NCBI GenBank assembly: GCA_040752275.1
Contig: JBFMFH010000101.1
Span: 124,001-188,000, forward strand
Source: JBFMFH01 sp040752275
GTDB lineage: Bacteria > Acidobacteriota > Vicinamibacteria > Vicinamibacterales > JAKQTR01
Direction: 5' to 3'
DNA: 64,000 bases
Under the pieces are notes generated by a model, which saw only the letters and a program-made list of their open reading frames with translations, was not told where the DNA came from and made no database searches. The first letter of the stretch is position 1; each line of letters opens with the position of its first letter. Shown here piece by piece: positions 60,484 to 64,000 of the stretch. Position numbers and translations under genes: made by a program.

Positions 60484-61449
60484 TCAGGCCAGTTCGGCGC
60501 CGCGGGTGACCTCCTGGAAGGTCGTCGTCACGGTGTCGACCGCGTGTTTGAACGCTTCGGTGTTCTGCGCCGCAAACGGGGTCTGCCCTCGCGTGCGGGG
60601 AATAATGGACTTCAGTTCCGTTGCGATCCGACCGGGCGCGTGGCTGAAGATCCACACGCGGTCGCCGAGGTAAACCGCCTCGGCCACCGAGTGCGTGACC
60701 AGGAACACCGTGGCTTCCACCTCGGCCCACAGCTCCAGGATGAGCTGCTGCATGTCGAGCCGGGTCGGCTCGTCGAGGGCGGAGAACGGCTCGTCCATCA
60801 GGATGATCTTCGGCCGCAGGACGAGCGTCCGCGCGATGGCGACCCGCTGCTGTTGCCCGCCAGACAGCTGATGCGGGTACTTGTGGGCGTGCTTGCCTAG
60901 TCCCACCCGCTCGACCCAGGTCATGGCAAGGTCGCGGCGCTCGGCGGCGGACAGCGGAACGGCCTGCTCGGCGTCCGCGACCGGCCTTCCGCCATGCTCG
61001 AATGCAGGCCGGCCCGTTTCCGCCGGAGGCCGCGTCTCGCGCTCTGGAGGTCCGGTGCCGTCCGCCGGAGGCCGCGTCTTCAGACCCGGCACACGCCCGT
61101 CCAACTCGAGCCCGAACATCACGTTCTGCAGCACCGTCCTGTGAGGAAACGAACTGTAGCGCTGGAAGATCATGCCCCGGTCGCGCCCGGGGCCGGTCAC
61201 GGGCCTGCCCCGGACGAGGACTTGCCCGCTCGTCGGCGGAGACACTTCGGGGAACCCGGCTATCAGGTTCAGCATCGTGGACTTGCCACACCCCGACGGC
61301 CCGAGCACCGCAATGAACTCGCCGTATCCGGGGATGTCGTCAATCCTGAAGCTCAGGTGCTCGATTGCCCTGAACGCGCGCCTCGTGCCTGGGTTGAAGG
61401 TCTTGCTCACCCCGGCGAACTCGACGATGGGCACGGAGGCGGTGCTCAT
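60484..61449 (-). CDS. SsuB/TauB-type ABC ATPase with in-frame repeat insertion
   Basis: This 321-residue ATPase has Walker A GPSGCGKST at 50-58, Q-loop MIFQRYSSFPHRTV near 94, signature HQLSGGQQQRVAIARTLV near 192, Walker B IILMDEPFSALDE near 214 and H-loop VTHSVAEAVYLGD, all typical of nitrate/sulfonate/taurine importers. Between about residues 112 and 165 it carries an insertion rich in Arg/Pro/Glu (RPPADGTGPPERETRPPAETGRPAF). It is encoded in part by a 19-base direct repeat 42 bases (14 codons) apart, so the gene is ~45 residues longer than relatives. It overlaps the permease by 4 bases. It powers the transporter formed with the OmpA-fused binding protein. Confidence 0.87.
   Translation of the reverse strand: MSTASVPIVEFAGVSKTFNPGTRRAFRAIEHLSFRIDDIPGYGEFIAVLGPSGCGKSTMLNLIAGFPEVSPPTSGQVLVRGRPVTGPGRDRGMIFQRYSSFPHRTVLQNVMFGLELDGRVPGLKTRPPADGTGPPERETRPPAETGRPAFEHGGRPVADAEQAVPLSAAERRDLAMTWVERVGLGKHAHKYPHQLSGGQQQRVAIARTLVLRPKIILMDEPFSALDEPTRLDMQQLILELWAEVEATVFLVTHSVAEAVYLGDRVWIFSHAPGRIATELKSIIPRTRGQTPFAAQNTEAFKHAVDTVTTTFQEVTRGAELA
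61019..61079 (-). repeat. In-frame direct repeat within the ABC ATPase gene
   Basis: TCCGCCGGAGGCCGCGTCT occurs at 61019-61037 and again at 61061-61079, 42 bases apart, encoding two TRPPA-type segments. The period is a whole number of codons (14), so the reading frame is kept. Confidence 0.85.
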
Positions 61450-62240
61450 GACATCTCGCGATACGGGAAGAGCCGCTTACCGGCCCATGCCCAGAGCCGA
61501 TCGGTCACGAACGCGATGAACACGATGGCGACGAGCGTCAGGTAGATGTGCTCGCGCGGCCCGCGCCGCTGCGAGATGATGATGATGTTGCCGAGGCCCT
61601 GCTCGGCCGCGACCATTTCGGCGAGGATGATGTAGCCCCACCCGACGCCGAAGCCAGTTCGGAGAGCCACGTAGATGTCGGGCCACGCAATGGCAACCAA
61701 CACTTTCCGGATGGCCTGGCTCGTCGTGGCGCCCAGCGTGAAGGCCGTCTGCAGGAACACCGAGTCCACGTCGTCCACGGCCTTGACCACCAGCGGAAGC
61801 AGGTAGATGAAGAAGGCGAGCGCGAGGAACATCACCTTCTGCAGTTCGTCGATGCCGAACAGGCTCATCGTGAGCGGCACGAGCGCAGGGATCGGCAGGT
61901 AGCCGAACATCACCGTCAGAGGGCGGAGCGCCGCGCGCACGGCCTCGAACGACCCCATCAGGATGCCGCACGGCACGGCAATCCCGGCTCCGACCAGGAA
62001 GCCCACCACGACGCGAGCCAGCGAGACCATGGCCGACCGCGACAACGCCCGGTGGAACCAGAGTGATGGAAACGAGACCGCCACCTCGTAGGGACTCGGC
62101 AGGATGACGGGCGAGAGCACACGCTCCTCGGCCTGTCCCCAGGTGAGGGCGCCCCAGATCGCGATCGACAGCGCGATTGGAGCCAACCCGAGGGGTATGA
62201 CCATCCAGCCGGGAACGGCGCGCCGGATTCTCCAGATCAT
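61446..62240 (-). CDS. SsuC-type ABC permease
   Basis: This 264-residue permease has about six spans (near 13-33, 67-90, 99-118, 128-148, 190-212, 230-250) and the binding-protein-dependent family fold. The EAA-type coupling loop is in AIRKVLVAIAWPDIYVALRTGFGVGWGYIILAEMVAAEQGLGNIIIISQRR, close to SsuC/TauC. The end VTDRLWAWAGKRLFPYREMS is typical of the group. It overlaps the ATPase gene by 4 bases and lies 19 bases after the binding-protein/OmpA gene, so all three are one transporter operon. The true substrate cannot be read from the permease. Confidence 0.9.
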   Translation of the reverse strand: MIWRIRRAVPGWMVIPLGLAPIALSIAIWGALTWGQAEERVLSPVILPSPYEVAVSFPSLWFHRALSRSAMVSLARVVVGFLVGAGIAVPCGILMGSFEAVRAALRPLTVMFGYLPIPALVPLTMSLFGIDELQKVMFLALAFFIYLLPLVVKAVDDVDSVFLQTAFTLGATTSQAIRKVLVAIAWPDIYVALRTGFGVGWGYIILAEMVAAEQGLGNIIIISQRRGPREHIYLTLVAIVFIAFVTDRLWAWAGKRLFPYREMS

Positions 62241-62259
62241 CGAAATGGGGCCGCTCGTC

Positions 62260-64000
62260 CTACTTCACGCCCGCTTCCGTCGGGTACACGGAAATCTCCA
62301 CCCGCCTGTTCAGCGGCTGGTTGTTCGGGTCTGCCGGGTCGGCGGGCGAGTCCCAGGCCCTGCCGTCGATTGCGAACTTGTTGGGACTGAACTTGTATTT
62401 GGTGACGAGGGCCTTGCGCACGGCTTCGGCCCGTGCGCTCGACAGGTCGCGCACGGCCTCGTACGGTACCTTGCCCTTCATCGAGCTGTCGGTATGTCCC
62501 ACAATCGCGATGACCGCCCGATCGTACTGCCCGGCCAGTCGAGCGACCTTCTCGAGCGTTGCCTCCACGTTCGGATCGTAGAGCGTGTTCGCGAGCCCGT
62601 TGCCCAAGTCGTCGTGCTGGGGTTCGTAGAGGTTCGACGAGTTCGGGTAGAAGTTGATCCGGATCGTCTGCGTCAGGATGGGCGCTTCCGCCTGCACCTT
62701 GGCATAGGTCGTGGGCACGAAGCTGGCGACGTACTCGTCGGTCTGGTCTTTGAACGTGCCGAGCGCGTCCACCTGCTTCAGGATCGTGAAGTCCATCACC
62801 TCGTCGAACCGGGCCGGCGCGTCGATGAGTCCGAGTTCCTTGTAGACGTAGGACACGTTCTTCCAGGTGCGCTCGAAATTCGCCGCGTTGTTGGCGTTCA
62901 GGAAGAATTCCTTGTTCTCGGCGAAGTTCGTCGAGTGGGCGTCCTGCATCATGCCCTGGATCTCGGTCACCTGCATGCCGTAGCCTTCGGCCATCCACTG
63001 CGCGGCCCTGGCCTTGAAGGTGTCGTCCTTCAGGGCGACCATGCCCTCGAAGATGCCCGAGACGAGGCCCTTGACGATGTCGGGGTGGTCCTTCGCGAAA
63101 TCCGCTCGTGCGGCCCACACGTCGGCAATCAGCTTGTTGGCCTCGGCCGTCGTCGTGAGGATGCGGGTGCCCCGGACCTTCTCGGGGATGTTGTAGATGT
63201 CAGGTGCCCACGATACGCATGCATCGATCGACGGATCGGCGACGAAGGCCGCCGCGGCCTCGAAGGCCGTTGCCGTGAACTTGTGCTTCACCTCGCCAGG
63301 CTGGATGCCGGCGTTGAGCAGCAGGTTGTTGATGAAGTACTGAGACGGACTGTTCTGCGCGTAGACGATCGTCTTGCCGCGCAAGTCCTTGGCCGACTTG
63401 ATCCTGTCACGGACGACGATGCCGTCACCTCCGTTCGACCAGTCCACCTGCTGGAAGATGCGCGGCGCCGTCCGGGAGTCCCGCATCAGCTCGGGCGCGA
63501 AGAGCACCATCATGTCGAGGGTGCCCCACAGAATGTGGCTCTGGCCCGCCGCGTAAGCGTCGCGCGCCGCCACGGGATCGTCGATGAGCTTCAGATTCAC
63601 CTGGAACCCGTACTTCTTCGCGAAGATCGAATCCGGGTTCGGCGCGAAGCCGTGGTTGGCGGCGACAATCGGGAGCCACCCGATCCACACGTTGATGGGG
63701 AACTGCACCACCTTCTTCTGCTCGTCCCAGGTGTACGAGCTCACGCCCTTGACCGGGGGCAGCCGCTCCTGCGGGACGTACTTGTACTCGGCGACCGTCG
63801 TGATGCCCTTCGGGTCGAAGGCCTCGGGTCCGCCGCCCTCCGCCGGCTGGCCGAGCTTGCCGATGTCGATGTTGCCGATCTTCCCCGAAGGGAAGAGGGT
63901 ATTGCGGAACAAGTACCCGGCACCGACGACGCTCGCTGCGATGATCAGGAAGATGAGCAGCTTGGCCAGCGTGGTCGGCCCGTGCTTCGGCGTGGCGTCC
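62260..64000 (-). CDS. SsuA/NMT1-type substrate-binding protein fused to an OmpA domain (5' end outside window)
   Basis: The frame is open to base 64000, about 580 residues, so the start lies outside. Near the edge there is a hydrophobic segment LAKLLIFLIIAASVVGAGYLF, a probable membrane anchor. Then comes a periplasmic binding-protein domain of the SsuA/TauA/NMT1 type (VQFPINVWIGWLPIVAANHGF, SQYFINNLLLNAGIQPGEV, VSWAPDIYNIPEKVRGTRIL). The last ~120 residues form an OmpA domain: GHTDSSMKGKVPYEAVRDLSSARAEAVRKAL with the peptidoglycan-binding Asp and Arg, ending NRRVEISVYP. The fusion would hold the binding protein on the cell wall. A permease and ATPase follow. Confidence 0.9.
   Translation of the reverse strand, partial: DATPKHGPTTLAKLLIFLIIAASVVGAGYLFRNTLFPSGKIGNIDIGKLGQPAEGGGPEAFDPKGITTVAEYKYVPQERLPPVKGVSSYTWDEQKKVVQFPINVWIGWLPIVAANHGFAPNPDSIFAKKYGFQVNLKLIDDPVAARDAYAAGQSHILWGTLDMMVLFAPELMRDSRTAPRIFQQVDWSNGGDGIVVRDRIKSAKDLRGKTIVYAQNSPSQYFINNLLLNAGIQPGEVKHKFTATAFEAAAAFVADPSIDACVSWAPDIYNIPEKVRGTRILTTTAEANKLIADVWAARADFAKDHPDIVKGLVSGIFEGMVALKDDTFKARAAQWMAEGYGMQVTEIQGMMQDAHSTNFAENKEFFLNANNAANFERTWKNVSYVYKELGLIDAPARFDEVMDFTILKQVDALGTFKDQTDEYVASFVPTTYAKVQAEAPILTQTIRINFYPNSSNLYEPQHDDLGNGLANTLYDPNVEATLEKVARLAGQYDRAVIAIVGHTDSSMKGKVPYEAVRDLSSARAEAVRKALVTKYKFSPNKFAIDGRAWDSPADPADPNNQPLNRRVEISVYPTEAGVK

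Overview
The window is GC-rich, densely coded bacterial DNA. No rRNA, tRNA, CRISPR array or intact transposon was found. The gene mix suggests a Gram-negative soil or subsurface bacterium of the Acidobacteriota, perhaps a Vicinamibacteria-type lineage. The mix includes a type IV pilus/type II secretion-like machine, GldA/F/G-like ABC genes, a PDZ/GAF/PAS sensor kinase, methylmalonyl-CoA mutase, a carboxypeptidase-regulatory/TonB-type barrel and a decaheme MtrA/MtrB conduit. The lineage is inferred from gene content, not proven.

Layout. 1-4548: end of a myo-inositol-phosphate synthase, a small Cys-rich membrane protein, and an ABC-2 exporter with its auxiliary protein. 4681-8587: secretin, ExeA/MshM-type ATPase and a TPR protein. 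8926-16894: eight GspG-like prepilin/pseudopilin genes arranged as repeated cassettes. Four of them (type A) have almost identical N-termini, and each sits behind its own long leader with a sigma-54 (-24/-12) promoter. 17049-26656: an eight-gene operon with a PilM-PilN fusion, PilO-like, PilP/GspC-like, a PilS-like kinase, an NtrC-type regulator, PilB/GspE, PilC/GspF and a ninth pseudopilin. The kinase and regulator are the obvious candidates to drive the sigma-54 promoters.

26819-33942: an orphan MacB/LolD-type ATPase, then on the minus strand two Opp/Dpp-type ATPases, methylmalonyl-CoA mutase large subunit, enolase and GlgC. 34098-37180: a secreted protein of unknown function behind a near-consensus sigma-70 promoter, then an outer-membrane barrel. 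37379-41813: a large membrane sensor kinase with its own sigma-54 promoter and an NtrC-type regulator. 41873-48695 (minus): four glycosyltransferases forming two paralogous pairs, a coiled-coil protein and a UbiA-type phosphoribosyltransferase. 48718-49731 (minus): STAS protein, zinc-ribbon protein and rpsU. 49979-51867: purD and purE. 52000-57624: an OmpR-type two-component system followed by a decaheme cytochrome and an MtrB/PioB barrel, a probable trans-outer-membrane electron conduit. 57724-64000 (minus): a AAA+ ATPase, a two-TM coiled-coil protein, and an SsuB/SsuC-like ABC transporter whose binding protein is fused to an OmpA peptidoglycan-binding domain. That last gene runs off the window.

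Two sequence-level patterns stand out. The first is a coherent sigma-54 regulon: five promoters with exact GG-N10-GC geometry, plus a conserved leader-RNA element in front of the type A prepilins. The second is a set of heptanucleotide tandem arrays that sit at the 3' ends of genes, often running into the stop codon.
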